Shown here piece by piece: positions 42,379 through 52,600 of a stretch of DNA of 64,000 nucleotides. Source of the stretch: Goodfellowiella coeruleoviolacea (GTDB taxonomy: Bacteria > Actinomycetota > Actinomycetes > Mycobacteriales > Pseudonocardiaceae); the NCBI RefSeq assembly GCF_024171785.1, contig NZ_JAMTCK010000002.1:496001-560000 (forward strand), written 5' to 3'. The notes under the pieces were generated by a model that saw only the letters and a list, made by a program, of their open reading frames with translations, was not told where the DNA came from and ran no database searches. The position numbers and the translations under genes were made by a program. How positions within the stretch are numbered: the first letter of the stretch is position 1; each line of letters opens with the position of its first letter.

Positions 42379-43350
42379 ATGCACACCGTGGCTGTTCTCG
42401 CCCTGGACGGGGTCATCGCCTTTGACCTGTCCACCCCGATCGAGGTGTTCAGCCGGACCCGCCTGCCCGACGGCCGACCCGCCTACCGGGTCCGCATCTG
42501 CGCGGCCAGTCCCCAGGTGGACGCTGGCGTGTTCACCCTGCAGGCGCCGTGGGGCCTGGACGCACTGTCCGAAGCGGACACCATCATCGTGCCCGGGTGC
42601 GCCAACCCGACCGCGCCGCTGCCGGAGGACGTGCTGAACGCGCTGCGCGCGGCGGCCGCCAACGGCACCCGGATCGCCTCGATCTGCTCGGGCGCCTTCA
42701 TCCTCGCGGCCACCGGTCTGCTCGACGGGTTGCGCGCCACCACGCACTGGATCGCCGCGGCCCTGCTGGCCAGGCGCCACCCCGAGGTGGTGGTGGACCC
42801 CGACGTGCTCTACGTGGACAACGGGCAGTTCCTGACCTCGGCGGGCGCCGCCGCCGGATTGGACCTGTGCCTGCACATGATCCGGTGCGACTACGGCTCC
42901 GCCGTCGCCGCGGACGCCGCCCGCCTGTCGGTGATGCCGTTGGAGCGCGAGGGCGGCCAGGCCCAGTTCATCGTCCACGAACTGCCGCCCACCCCACAGG
43001 GTTCGCTGCTGGAACCCGTGCTGCGCTGGCTGACCGACAACATCGGCAAGGACCTCACCCTGGAGGACATCGCCAACCACGCCGGCATGAGCACCAGAAC
43101 GCTCAACCGGCGCTTCCGCGAGCAGATGGGGACCACGCCGCTGCAGTGGCTGCACCGCACCCGCATCCGCCAGGCCCAGTACCTGCTGGAGAGCACCGAC
43201 CACGGCATCGACCGGATCGCCAGCCAGACCGGGTTCGGCTCCGCCACGGCCTTCCGGGACCGGTTCAAGCGGATCGTCGGCATCAGCCCGCACGCCTACC
43301 GGCACGCCTTCCGCGGCGCCGACACGGTGCACGCGCTCGCCAGCCGCTGA
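42379..43350 (+). CDS. GlxA-family AraC-type regulator (DJ-1/PfpI domain plus AraC HTH)
   Basis: The 323-residue protein has an N-terminal GATase1/DJ-1-like domain (about 1-190) with SICSGAFILAATGLLDG around the nucleophile-elbow Cys, and THWIAAALLARRHPEV. The C-terminal AraC/XylS domain (about 215-315) has two HTHs (TLEDIANHAGMSTRTLNRRF and the IASQTGFGSATAFRDRF motif). This is the GlxA/FtrA type of regulator. It may control itself and the divergent membrane-protein pair through the GGATTCC repeat. The ligand is unknown. Confidence 0.9.
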   Translation: MHTVAVLALDGVIAFDLSTPIEVFSRTRLPDGRPAYRVRICAASPQVDAGVFTLQAPWGLDALSEADTIIVPGCANPTAPLPEDVLNALRAAAANGTRIASICSGAFILAATGLLDGLRATTHWIAAALLARRHPEVVVDPDVLYVDNGQFLTSAGAAAGLDLCLHMIRCDYGSAVAADAARLSVMPLEREGGQAQFIVHELPPTPQGSLLEPVLRWLTDNIGKDLTLEDIANHAGMSTRTLNRRFREQMGTTPLQWLHRTRIRQAQYLLESTDHGIDRIASQTGFGSATAFRDRFKRIVGISPHAYRHAFRGADTVHALASR

Positions 43351-43505
43351 CCCGCCCCGCGCGGGCGCACCAGCCCGGCATCGGCCGGTCGTAGCCGGGT
43401 ACCGGGTCGGCGGTTGGCACGAGAAAGCGCTATCCAGCCGATCGACAAGCACCCGTCCACGCACCACGCTTCATGTGTCAGGGCCCGCGCGGACAGGAGG
43501 CGATC

Positions 43506-44975
43506 ATGGTGCGGCGCAGGACACTGCTGGCGGCTGCTTCGGGCGCGCTGCTCGGCAGCGTGGTGAACACGGGGACGGCGCGGGCCGACGAGACCGTGAC
43601 CGTCCTCCCCGGCACCGACCACGGGCAGTGGGAGGGCTGGGGCACCTCACTGGCGTGGTGGGCCACCGTCTTCGGCCAGCGCAACGACTTCGCCGACCTG
43701 TTCTTCACCACCAAGTCCGTCACCTACAACGGCCGTTCGCTGCCCGGCCTCGGCCTGAACATCGCCCGCTACAACCTGGGCGCGTGCAGCTGGAACAGCG
43801 TCGCCGGCGAGACCATGGTCGCCTCACCCAACATCCCGCGGTTCAAACAGGTCGAGGGCTACTGGCAGGACTGGCACAGCGAGGATCCGGCGTCCTCCGC
43901 CTGGAACTGGAACGCCGACGCCACCCAGCGCGCCGCACTGGTCAAGGCGAGTGAACGCGGCGCGATCACCGAACTGTTCGCCAACTCGCCGATGTGGTGG
44001 ATGTGTCTGAACCACAACCCGTCCGGCGCCGCGGACGGCGGCAACAACCTCCAGCCGTGGAACTACCGCCAGTTCGCCGTCCACCTGGCGACCACGGCCC
44101 GCTACGCCGCGGACCACTGGGGCGTCCGGTTCGCCACCGTTGAGCCGTTCAACGAGCCGTCGTCCACCTGGTGGCGAGCCGACGGCACGCAGGAGGGCTG
44201 CCACATCGACGCCGCCGTGCAGCGCACGGTCCTCGGCCACCTGCGCGCGGAACTCGACGCGCGCGGCCTGACCGGCACGCGGATCTCCGCGTCCGACGAG
44301 ACCAGCTACGACCTGGCGCGCACCACCTGGGGCGGTTTCGACGCCAGCACCCGGAGCCTGGTCGACCAGGTCAACGTGCACGGCTACCAGGGCTCAGGCG
44401 GACGCCGCGACCTGCTGTACGCGGACGTGCGCGCGGCCGGCAAGAAGCTGTGGAACTCCGAGACCGGCGACAGCGACGGCACCGGCCTGACCCTGGCCAC
44501 CAACCTGTGCCTGGACTTCCGCTGGTTGCACCCGACCGCCTGGTGCTACTGGCAGGTCATGGATCCCTCACCCGGCTGGGCCCTGATCCACTACAGCCCC
44601 GACACCCTGCAACCGGGTGCCGTCCAGACCAAGCTCTACGTGCTGGCCCAGTTCACCCGGCACATCCGCCCCGGCATGCGCATCCTGGAGACCGGCTCCG
44701 ATCACGCGGTGGCGGCCTACGACCCGGCCGCCCGCAGGTTGGTCATCGTGGCCGTCAACCCGGGCGCTGCGCAGAACCTGACCTTCGACCTCAGCAGGTT
44801 CGGCCAGGTCAGCGGCGGCACCGGCGGCCTGGTACCCCGCTGGAACACCCTCACCTCGGGCACCGGAGACCGCTACACCGCCCACCAGGACACCTACCTC
44901 ACCGGCAAGCAGCTGCGCGTTTCCTTCGCGGCCCAGTCCGTGCAGACGTTCCAGGTCGACGGCGTCAGCGTCTGA
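43506..44975 (+). CDS. Secreted GH30 glycosidase, endo-beta-1,6-galactanase-like
   Basis: The 489-residue protein has a Tat-like signal peptide (MVRRRTLLAAASGALLG, cleavage near ARA). A catalytic barrel follows, opening WEGWGTSLAWWATVFG. The acid/base is E217 in VEPFNEPSSTWW and the nucleophile is E319 in WNSETGDSDG. After the barrel comes the beta-sandwich that accompanies GH30. WGTSLAWWA and the NIARYN motif point to the beta-1,6-galactanase subfamily, which acts on arabinogalactan side chains. The ATG follows AGGAGG. The gene stands alone and would serve plant-polymer use. Confidence 0.88.
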   Translation: MVRRRTLLAAASGALLGSVVNTGTARADETVTVLPGTDHGQWEGWGTSLAWWATVFGQRNDFADLFFTTKSVTYNGRSLPGLGLNIARYNLGACSWNSVAGETMVASPNIPRFKQVEGYWQDWHSEDPASSAWNWNADATQRAALVKASERGAITELFANSPMWWMCLNHNPSGAADGGNNLQPWNYRQFAVHLATTARYAADHWGVRFATVEPFNEPSSTWWRADGTQEGCHIDAAVQRTVLGHLRAELDARGLTGTRISASDETSYDLARTTWGGFDASTRSLVDQVNVHGYQGSGGRRDLLYADVRAAGKKLWNSETGDSDGTGLTLATNLCLDFRWLHPTAWCYWQVMDPSPGWALIHYSPDTLQPGAVQTKLYVLAQFTRHIRPGMRILETGSDHAVAAYDPAARRLVIVAVNPGAAQNLTFDLSRFGQVSGGTGGLVPRWNTLTSGTGDRYTAHQDTYLTGKQLRVSFAAQSVQTFQVDGVSV

Positions 44976-45013
44976 CCGGCGGGACGCTGTCCGATGTGGA
45001 CGGTGTGCGCGTA

Positions 45014-45057
45014 GGTGCCCCTCTTTCACGTCCTCTTCGGACGCTTCGAGGGGCACC
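45014..45057. terminator. Nested hairpin terminator between GH30 and TetR genes
   Basis: Outer stem GGTGCCCCTC (45014-45023) with its complement (45048-45057). Inner stem CGTCC (45029-45033) with GGACG (45039-45043). It lies between convergent stop codons. Confidence 0.65.
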
Positions 45058-45154
45058 GCACCGCGTGGTCGTCCTGTTCGGGTCGGGTGAGCGGTGCTGG
45101 GGCCGCGGGTGGTGGTGGGTGTGCGCGTGGCTCCACCAGAAGCCGCGCGGCAGG

Positions 45155-45841
45155 TCAGGGCTTTGGACGGTAGAACACGTCCTGCAGGCCGAGTGGGGTG
45201 GTTGGGGGGAGGGGCGGGGGCGGACCGGTGTGGTCGGCCCGGAAGGACTGGAGCAGGTAGGCCACGAGTCGGCGGGACGCGGCCAGGGCCGCTTCCGGGG
45301 ACTGGGTGACGATGCCGGCGTTGGCCATGAGCAGCAGGACGAGATCGTCCTGCGCGAAGTCGGCGCGCAGGTGCCCGGCGTCCTTGGCCCGCTGCGCCAG
45401 CTTGACGAACCCCAGTTCGGCGTGGGCGCGCTGGTGGTCGAAGACGGTCGAGTCGGGGAACGCCGACAGGAACGCGGCGGTGAACCCCTTGTCCACGGCG
45501 TGCATGTCGCACACCTTCTCGATGACCGAGCAGAACCCGCGCCACGGGTCGGGGTCGGCGAGCGCGTCGTCGACGACCGCGACGCATGCCGCGATCTGCT
45601 CGGCGAACGCCTCGGTGACCAGTGCCTCCTTGGTGGGGAAGCGGCGGTAGAGCGTGGCCACCCCCACGCCGGCGCGCCGGGCGATCGCGGCCATGGGCAC
45701 GTCGAGGCCGAGCGTGGCAAAGGTCTCGCGGGCGACCGCCAGGATGCGGTCGCGGTTGTGCTGCGCGTCGGCGCGCAGCCGCGGTGTCTCGGGTGGCCTG
45801 TGGGGGGACACGCGCGGCAGTTGAGCGGCCTGACCGGTCAT
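45155..45841 (-). CDS. TetR-family transcriptional regulator
   Basis: The 228-residue protein has an N-terminal HTH (about 25-70: MAAIARRAGVGVATLYRRFP) and a C-terminal domain of the actinobacterial type containing DADPWRGF-like (DPDPWRGFCSVIEKVC) and LRADF motifs. The ATG at 45841 is preferred; GTG at 45850 is an alternative. An inverted repeat lies 12-42 nt upstream, a likely autoregulatory operator. The usual divergent target gene is absent, as the next 330 nt hold no intact gene. Confidence 0.88.
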   Translation of the reverse strand: MTGQAAQLPRVSPHRPPETPRLRADAQHNRDRILAVARETFATLGLDVPMAAIARRAGVGVATLYRRFPTKEALVTEAFAEQIAACVAVVDDALADPDPWRGFCSVIEKVCDMHAVDKGFTAAFLSAFPDSTVFDHQRAHAELGFVKLAQRAKDAGHLRADFAQDDLVLLLMANAGIVTQSPEAALAASRRLVAYLLQSFRADHTGPPPPLPPTTPLGLQDVFYRPKP

Positions 45842-45852
45842 GTCTCTCACTT

Positions 45853-45883
45853 TAACCGAAAACCGGACGGGTCTTTCCGGTTA
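45853..45883. promoter_or_regulatory. Candidate TetR operator
   Basis: TAACCG (45853-45858) faces CGGTTA (45878-45883), with inner ACCGG/CCGGT repeats at about 45862-45881. It lies immediately upstream of the TetR start. Confidence 0.5.
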
Positions 45884-46214
45884 GTGCGTGGTGTGCTGTC
45901 GGCGAGCCCGATGCCGTGCTGCGCCAGCCCTTGGTGGGCGGTGGGTCCGCCGAGGGCGTTCCCGGCTTCGTGGCGACCGCCGCCGCCGAGAAGGACCGGA
46001 TGATCAGGCGTGACACGGGCGATCCGCTCCGGCTCCGCACCGGTCCGTGGCTGGAGTGCCTGCGTCGAGCGCATCCGGAGAACGCGTGCACGCGGTGGAA
46101 GGCGGCACGTCGTAGGTGGCCCCGTGGAAGAGGATGGAGGGGAACCGGATGCCTCGCCCGGGTATTCCTGTCCTCAGTGGACAGTGGGTGTGGTCGGCGG
46201 TCGCGGACGGCCGT
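45884..46214. other. Gap with a possible gene remnant
   Basis: No intact gene. On the plus strand about 45914-46100 reads with plausible coding bias, including a segment EGVPGFVATAA that resembles the N-terminus of class C beta-lactamase-like serine hydrolases. It then loses resemblance and runs into the antisense of the next gene. It may be a decayed target gene of the TetR regulator. The support is weak. Confidence 0.25.
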
Positions 46215-46928
46215 TCACTGTCCGGGGAGCGGGACGCCGGGAACCGTGGGCATGGGGCCGCCCGGGCCGGTGAAGTCGATGACCGCGAACTCCTGCTGGT
46301 TGCCCAGCCGCGCCTCGACCCGGTGCAGCCGGCCTTCGGCGTCCAGCCAGTACCGCAGCCGCGCGTCGCCGGGCTGGGCGCTCGGTGCCTGGCCGGCCTG
46401 CTGAGGCCCTTCCAGCACCGCCACGGACACCGCGCCGATGCTGTCCGCGCGCAGCCACCGGGCCGAACTCTGGGCCAGCAGCTGCGCGTTGTCCGGTCGG
46501 TCGGCCGCGAGGTTGAGCATCAGCCGCAGCGCCCCGTCCAGTTCCGACCCGTTCTCCCGCAACTCGCGCACCTGCCAGCTGTCCGGCGGTGGCGGCTCGT
46601 TCAGCTGGCCGGCTGGGCCCGGGTGGAAGGCCACGGTGGTGAGGTTCCACAGCACCAGCCCGGTCGAGTCCTGGTCACTGCGGCCCTCGGTCTCCAGGCT
46701 GGCGTATCCCACGTGGTTGACGAAGTCGACCCGGCCGGTGAGCCGGAGCCGCCCGCCCGGTGCCGGCACGGTGGTGGTGAGATCGGCGGTCTGCTGGCTG
46801 TAGTTGGTGAACCGCACCATGGCCAGTTGCTCGGCCTCGGTGGTGGTCAGCGGCCGGGGTTCGGCGGCTGACGCGCACCCGGCCAACAGCGCGAACAGGA
46901 CGACGGGGAGCAGCGCGGTCCGCCTCAT
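46215..46928 (-). CDS. Lipoprotein of unknown function
   Basis: The 237-residue lipoprotein has signal and lipobox FALLAGC near residue 18. The mature part is beta-rich, with RLRLTGRVDFVNHVGYASLE and VSVAVLEGP. It resembles LppX/LprG-like or LolA-like exported proteins only in general plan, so I give no name. Its ATG overlaps the stop of the upstream beta-helix gene (ATGA, 46925-46928), forming a two-gene operon of exported lipoproteins. Confidence 0.7.
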   Translation of the reverse strand: MRRTALLPVVLFALLAGCASAAEPRPLTTTEAEQLAMVRFTNYSQQTADLTTTVPAPGGRLRLTGRVDFVNHVGYASLETEGRSDQDSTGLVLWNLTTVAFHPGPAGQLNEPPPPDSWQVRELRENGSELDGALRLMLNLAADRPDNAQLLAQSSARWLRADSIGAVSVAVLEGPQQAGQAPSAQPGDARLRYWLDAEGRLHRVEARLGNQQEFAVIDFTGPGGPMPTVPGVPLPGQ

Positions 46929-48325
46929 GGCCGCACCGCCGCCCGGTCGACGAGCAGGTCGTTGGCCGGCACCGGCACCGCGTCCAGGTCAGGGGTGCCG
47001 GGCAGCCCGTGCGCCGGTTGTGCCGGGGCGGAAGCGGCATCGGGTAGTTCTGGCTGTGCCGGCGGGGCGGGCACCTGGGTGAACGGGACACCCGGCGGCG
47101 CGGTCGGCTGGGTGAACGGCGCACCGGGGCCGCTGAGACAGGCGCCGGACAACTCGGGCGCGGCCGGCTCGACGGTGTTGTCCCGCAGGCAGTTCCCCGA
47201 ACCAGGAGCCCGACTGCTTGCGGTGTAGGCCACGGCCGTGGCAGCACCGGTGATCACGTTGCCCTGCACGCGGTTGTCCACCGGCGCGAGGTCCTCGGCG
47301 GAGCCGATGACCAGGCCGACGACCGGGTTGGCGGTGATCCGGTTGCGCGCCACCAGGTTCCTGGCGCTGCCGGCCAGGCCGACGCCCAACCCGAACGCGC
47401 CGTCGGCCTGCGCGGGCGAGGTCGGCTCGCCGTTGCCCGCCACCAGGTTGCCGACGATGACCGCGTCCTCCTGCGGGACGAACGCCTCCTGGTAGTCGGA
47501 GTTCGAGGTGAGGCCGACCCGGTTGCCGCTGAACCGGTTGCCGACCACGTACATCGATCCGGAGGCGTTGGTGCCCTCGTAGCCGACGGCGTTGCGCTCG
47601 GCCACGTTGTCGCGCACCAGGATGTCGCACGGCTTGCACTGGCCCACGTAGATCCCGGAGTCCGCGCTGCCCGAGGCGTAGCTGTGCTCGATCACGCCGT
47701 GCTGGGCGTCGAAGGCGTAGATGCCGTAGAGCCCGTTGTTGCTGGCGGTGACGTAGGAGACCCGGAAGCCCTGCAACGGGGGATGGCTGGCCGGATCGAG
47801 CCGCTGGTAGCCGGCGCTGCCCCTGGCCACGCCACCGCTCTGGTCGGACAGCCCGGTGACGAGGACGCCGTTGAGCGTGTTGTTGCGGACCGTCAGGTTC
47901 TCCACGGCCACGCCCGGCGCGGTCACCACCACGCCGTTCGCGCGCCGCACCTCGCCGTCGATGACGACACCGGCCCGCTGCGTGCCGCGCAGCACCACGT
48001 CCGGGGTGCGGATCTGGACGGTCTCGTGGTAGACGCCGGGCGCCACGAGCACGAGATCGCCGGAGCGGGCGGCGTCCACCGCGGCCTGGATCGTCGGCGC
48101 CTGCTCCGGAACGCGGATCGTGGCGGGACCGGCCACATCCGGGCGCACCGCCTGGGCGTCGCTCGGGCCGCAGCCGGCGAGCAGACCTGCCAGCAGGCTC
48201 GCCGCGGCCACGGCCGCGGTCTGGCGCAACAGCCGGGCACGCCGCCGAGGTGGCCGTGGCGCGTGGGACCGGGCGGTGCTGGTGCGACAGGGGGTGGAAT
48301 GGATGACGCCGGAATGCAGAGGCAC
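46925..48325 (-). CDS. Lipoprotein with right-handed parallel beta-helix (NosD/pectate-lyase-like repeats)
   Basis: The 466-residue protein has a lipobox LLAGC near residue 45. A segment TIQAAVDAARSGDLVLVAPG, typical of the start of PbH1 right-handed beta-helices, follows. About ten short repeats then build the helix (examples VENLTVRNNTLNGVLVTG, LVARNRITANPVVGLVIGS). It ends in a Pro-rich linker. A catalytic site is not visible, so it may bind rather than cleave polysaccharide. I chose the GTG at 48325; a later start is possible. It diverges from the DyP peroxidase gene across a 115-nt region containing a palindrome. Confidence 0.75.
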   Translation of the reverse strand: MPLHSGVIHSTPCRTSTARSHAPRPPRRRARLLRQTAAVAAASLLAGLLAGCGPSDAQAVRPDVAGPATIRVPEQAPTIQAAVDAARSGDLVLVAPGVYHETVQIRTPDVVLRGTQRAGVVIDGEVRRANGVVVTAPGVAVENLTVRNNTLNGVLVTGLSDQSGGVARGSAGYQRLDPASHPPLQGFRVSYVTASNNGLYGIYAFDAQHGVIEHSYASGSADSGIYVGQCKPCDILVRDNVAERNAVGYEGTNASGSMYVVGNRFSGNRVGLTSNSDYQEAFVPQEDAVIVGNLVAGNGEPTSPAQADGAFGLGVGLAGSARNLVARNRITANPVVGLVIGSAEDLAPVDNRVQGNVITGAATAVAYTASSRAPGSGNCLRDNTVEPAAPELSGACLSGPGAPFTQPTAPPGVPFTQVPAPPAQPELPDAASAPAQPAHGLPGTPDLDAVPVPANDLLVDRAAVRP

Positions 48326-48399
48326 GCCGGAACACAGTAGGCGTTGGGCAGGGGAGCCGGGAAGGCCTGTGTGTGGATCACCGCAACGCCAAAGGCATA

Positions 48400-48415
48400 T
48401 CACTCGATCGAGTGA
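48400..48415. promoter_or_regulatory. Perfect 16-bp palindrome in the beta-helix/DyP divergent region
   Basis: TCACTCGATCGAGTGA lies 74 nt from the beta-helix start and 26 nt from the DyP start. That is the typical position and length of a TetR or MarR operator controlling both. Confidence 0.55.
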
Positions 48416-48440
48416 GTCTCGTGCTGGTGTGCACAATGCT

Positions 48441-49562
48441 GTGGTGTCCAGTCTGTCTCGCCGTGCCCTCTTACGGAGTGCCGGTGCGGTCGGAGCCGCC
48501 GGCTTTGTCACCGGTTGTACCGGCCCCACCCCCGATGCCCCCCTTTCCCCCGCCGCATCGGACGTGGTCGACCCGCACGGCGCGACCCAGGCCGGGGTGG
48601 CCCGGCCCGCGGTGCCGCAACGCCACTGCGACGTCTCGGTCTGGGATCTGCCAGCCAGCGCCGACCCGATCCAGTTGCTGGCCCGGCTCAGCCCGGTCAT
48701 CAGCGCACTGGCCAGCGGAGCCGCCCCGGCCCTGGCCGGCCTGCCCACCGCCGAGCTGACCGTCACGGTCGGACTCGGCCCCCGGCTGGTCGGCGAGCAC
48801 ACCGGTTTCCGCGAGTTGGCCGAGTTCCCGGTCTTTCCCGGCGACCAGGTCGATCCCGACCGACTCGGCGGCGATCTGCTGCTCCAACTCTGCGCGAACG
48901 ACCCGCTGACGCTGACCACGGCGGCTGCCGAGGTGGCCAGGACCATCGAGGCCACGCCGAAGTGGCGGCAGACCGGTTTTCGGGGCCCGGCAACGGATTC
49001 CGGTGCCGCTCGCAACGTGCTCGGCTTCGTGGACGGGATCGTGAACCCCCGGACAGATGCCGACCTGGCCAGGGAGGTGTGGCTGGACGGCGACCAGGCG
49101 GTGCGTGCCGGTTGCGTGGCCGTGGTGCGGCGGATGCGCCTGGACGTGGCCGGTTTCCTGGCCCAACCCGTGGCCGAGCAGGAGCGGATCTTCGGCCGGC
49201 GCAGGGCCACCGCCGAGCCGCTGTCCGGCGGTGGCCCGCAGGCCGACGTCGACCTGGGGGCGAAAACACCGGACGGCCAGTACCTGATTCCGGCGGGGGC
49301 GCACGTCCGCCGGGCGCATGCGCTGACGGTCGGCGCCGGGCTCATGCTGCGCCGGTCCTACAACTACGACAACGGCCTCGACGACCGGGGCGTGCTGTTC
49401 ATCTCGTTCCAGCGCGAGCTGCGCACCTTCGTCGCCACGGCGCACCGGATGGCCGAGGGCGATGACCTGCTGCGGTTCGCGACCACGACCGCGTCGGCCG
49501 CGTTCCTCATCCTGCCCGGCTTCACCGAGGACGCCCCGCTCGGCGCGAGCCTGGCCCGCTGA
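48441..49562 (+). CDS. Tat-exported DyP-type heme peroxidase
   Basis: The 373-residue protein has an N-terminal twin-arginine signal (SRRALLRSAGAVGAAGFVTG) that ends in a lipobox-like VTGC. It may therefore be a Tat-exported lipoprotein. The peroxidase core shows the DyP signature GFVDGIVNPR (GxxDG with the catalytic Asp), an RRSYNYDNGLDDRGVLFISF segment near the C-terminus and conserved heme-pocket Arg. DyP enzymes oxidise dyes, lignin-like phenols or porphyrin-linked substrates with H2O2. The GTG at 48441 has no ribosome site, but CACAAT lies 3 nt upstream, suggesting a leaderless or nearly leaderless mRNA. Confidence 0.9.
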   Translation: MVSSLSRRALLRSAGAVGAAGFVTGCTGPTPDAPLSPAASDVVDPHGATQAGVARPAVPQRHCDVSVWDLPASADPIQLLARLSPVISALASGAAPALAGLPTAELTVTVGLGPRLVGEHTGFRELAEFPVFPGDQVDPDRLGGDLLLQLCANDPLTLTTAAAEVARTIEATPKWRQTGFRGPATDSGAARNVLGFVDGIVNPRTDADLAREVWLDGDQAVRAGCVAVVRRMRLDVAGFLAQPVAEQERIFGRRRATAEPLSGGGPQADVDLGAKTPDGQYLIPAGAHVRRAHALTVGAGLMLRRSYNYDNGLDDRGVLFISFQRELRTFVATAHRMAEGDDLLRFATTTASAAFLILPGFTEDAPLGASLAR

Positions 49563-49580
49563 ACCGAACCCTGAACCGAA

Positions 49581-49612
49581 CCCGCCGGCGTGGTGGTCAC
49601 CACGCCGGCGGG
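49581..49612. terminator. Bidirectional terminator
   Basis: A 15-bp perfect stem (49581-49595 with 49598-49612) around a 2-nt centre, between the convergent DyP and surface-protein genes. Confidence 0.8.
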
Positions 49613-49640
49613 TCAGGCGCTCCCGGTTGTGCTGTTCAGG

Positions 49641-52600
49641 TTATGCCGCTCGCGTCTTCCGCTTGCGGCGTCGCGACACCACCAGCAGGGTGACGCCGGC
49701 CGCGACCACCAGGGCACCCAACACGGTCAACAGCCCCACGGTCGCGCCGGTCGACGCCAGGCCACCCGGTGGGCGCTGGACGTACTGCGGCGGGGAGTTC
49801 GCCGGCGGGGCGTTCGGCGGCGGAACCGCACCACCACCGTCCGCGGCGCGGTAGATCCCGGCGTCGAGGGTGAGGTTCTCCCGGTTGCCCGGTCCGAGCT
49901 TCACCTCCGGGATGCACCCGGTCGCCGGGGCCACATCCGAGTCGGCGGCGTCATCAGCACCAGCGTCCTGGTCGGTGAACTGGTGGCTGGCGAACGCGGC
50001 CGGCAGCGTGGACCGGTCCACGCACACCTGGTAGGTGCCGTCCGGCAGGTCGTCGAACAGGTACCGACCCTTGGCGTCGGTGCGGACCTCGCGCTGCTCC
50101 CCGGTCACGACATCGCGCACGGTCACCCGCACGCCCGAGACGCCCGGCTCGTCGGGGTCCTGGACCCCGTTGCCGTTGCGGTCCTCCCAGACCAGGTCAC
50201 CGAGCCGGTTGCGGGGTTCGACGATGCCGGCGTCCAGGGTCAGGTCCTCCGGGTTGTCCGGCCCCAGGGTGACCGGGCCGGTGCACCAGGTGGCCGGATC
50301 GGCGTCCGAGTCCTGGTCCGGCGCGCCCACCAGCTGCTTGGTCAGCTGGTACTCGGCGTACCGCTCGGGCAGGGACGTGCGGTCGAAGCACACCGTGTAG
50401 GTGCCGTCCGGCAGGTTGTCGAACAGGTAGTTGCCGTTGTCGTCGGTGGTGGTGTGGCCGACCACCGCACCGGTCGCGTCCCGGACGACCACGCGCACCC
50501 CGGGCACGCCGGGTTCGTCGTCGCCCTGCACCCCGTCGCGGTTGACGTCCACCCAGACCAGGTCACCGAGCCGGTTCAGGCGCCGCACCCCGGCGTCGAC
50601 GCAGTGGTCCACCGAGCCGGCCCGGCCGACGGTGACCTCCGCCTGACCGGTCTTCGGGTCCACGTTGGAGTCGACGCACCGGTCGCCACCCGCCGTGGAC
50701 CGCGTCCAGGCCAACTGGGATTTCGGTGGTTTTCCTGGCAGTCCCGAGGTGTCCGCCGTCGAGTAGTCGAACACCACCCGGTAACAGGTGTCCGCGGTGA
50801 GCTTGTCCGCCACGCCGAAGTAGTACTCGCCGTTCGCGTCGGTGGTCTTGACCGCGATCGGCGCACCACCGGTGCAGGACAGCAGGCTCACCTTCACCCC
50901 GGGCAGGGGCGGCTCACCGGCGTCCTGCACCCCGTTGCCGTTGGCGTCGAACCAGACCCGGTTGCCGATCTGCACCGGCGCGAGGTCGCAGATCGCCTCC
51001 AGGTCGGCGAGTCCGTTCGACTTGCCCCACGAGTTCGTGAGCTGATAGGCGTTGCCGTCCACCAACCCGTTGCTCCGGTCGAACCAGCCCACGCCGCCGG
51101 TGCTGATGCTGATCGGGTCCATGACCGTGGCCGGCATCCGCTCCGCGCTGTACACCAGGGCGAACGCGCCCTGAGCGGTCTCCATGTGCACGGTTGTCAG
51201 GTGGTCGCCCGGGTAGTACTCCTTGACGCCACCCGGCTGGGGGCCGCCGTTGTCGCCGCGGACGTTGTTCGGGCAGGTCCCCGTGCCCTCCCAGGCGAAC
51301 GTGCCGTCCGGCTGGGCGCAGGCCCGGTTGAGGTCACCCCCGGACATGCTGGAGTAGTACCCGTCCGAGCCGTCCGGAGCCGGCAGGTTGGCGCCGCTCA
51401 TGTCGCCGTACCGGTCGCGGAAGCCGAGCACCAGGTCGCCGTTGGGTTCGACGCCGATGTCGGTCAGCAGGGGTTGCGGGTGGATGAGGTGCCTGTCGTT
51501 GGGCTTGGCGGTGTCGGCCCAGGAGTCGGTCCACGGGTTCCACCGGTCGCTGCCCTCGGGAACGCCCGAGTAGACCTGGCCCCGGGGGAAGTCCAGCGTC
51601 TGCACCAGCACCGGGGAGCCGGCGAAGGCGCCGTCCCGGAACGCGTGCACCGCCACGCGGACGTCGCTGAGCCGCTTGGTGGACTGGCCGGAGCAGACCC
51701 CGCCCACGTAGACCGTGACGTCGTGGACGCCGAGTCCGCCGGGCCGCCAGTCGTCGGGGCTGGGGCAGCCGGGGTCGGGGATGGCGTACGAGGCCTTGGG
51801 TGCGGCCGCGGTGGCGCCGGTCGCGTCGTAGACGTAGAGCCGGCGGTTGTTCAGGTTCACCACGTACAGCTCCGAGCCGTCCTCGGAGATGTCCAGGTCA
51901 CCCAGGCTCTGCGTGCCCGGAACGCCGTAGAAGCGGCCGTCGGCCAGGGTGTTCTCGTGTGGCGTGTCCCCGGCCTCCGGCACGGTGGCGAAGACCGCGG
52001 TCTTCCCGTCCGGCGTGGTGGCGTAGACGGCCCCGGGACCACCCGGGCCGTACTTGGTGGCCCGCTTGGCAAAGGCGGCCGAGAAGACCCGCCGGTCCTG
52101 CTTGCGGTAGCCGATGCCGTACACCGTGCCGACCGCCTGCTGGTCCGCCAGCACGGTCGGCGCCGCGGTGTTCCGCGCGCCGAACGGGAAGGTGACCAGC
52201 GCGGTGGACGTGGGCTCGACCTTGTTGGCCGGCTGCTGGCAACCGCTGATCAGCGTCGGGTTCTGCTGGCAGTAGTCGGACGGGTTCCACACGCCGGTGA
52301 CGACCTGGGCGTCCTTGCCCGCGCTGACGTCCACGAAGTTGACCAGGCTGGACAGTTTGGACCCGGCCGGCGCCGGAGCCAGGTGGGGCATCGAGTCGGG
52401 AATGCTGACCGCGACCCGGTACTTGCCCCCCTTCAGCTGGTTGGGGTCGATCACGACCGATCCGTCGTCTCCGGTGGTGCCGGCCGTGGTGGCGCCGCTG
52501 GGCGCGGTGACGGTGACCGGCAGGCCGGCGACGCCGACTTCCAGTGCGGCTTCGTAGGTGCCGTTCCCGTTGACGTCCCGAATGACCCGGACGTTGATTT

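Noticed and set aside
46925-49345. N-terminal extension of the beta-helix protein by 340 codons
   Set aside because: The extension is antisense to the DyP peroxidase; a lipoprotein signal begins near the GTG at 48325.
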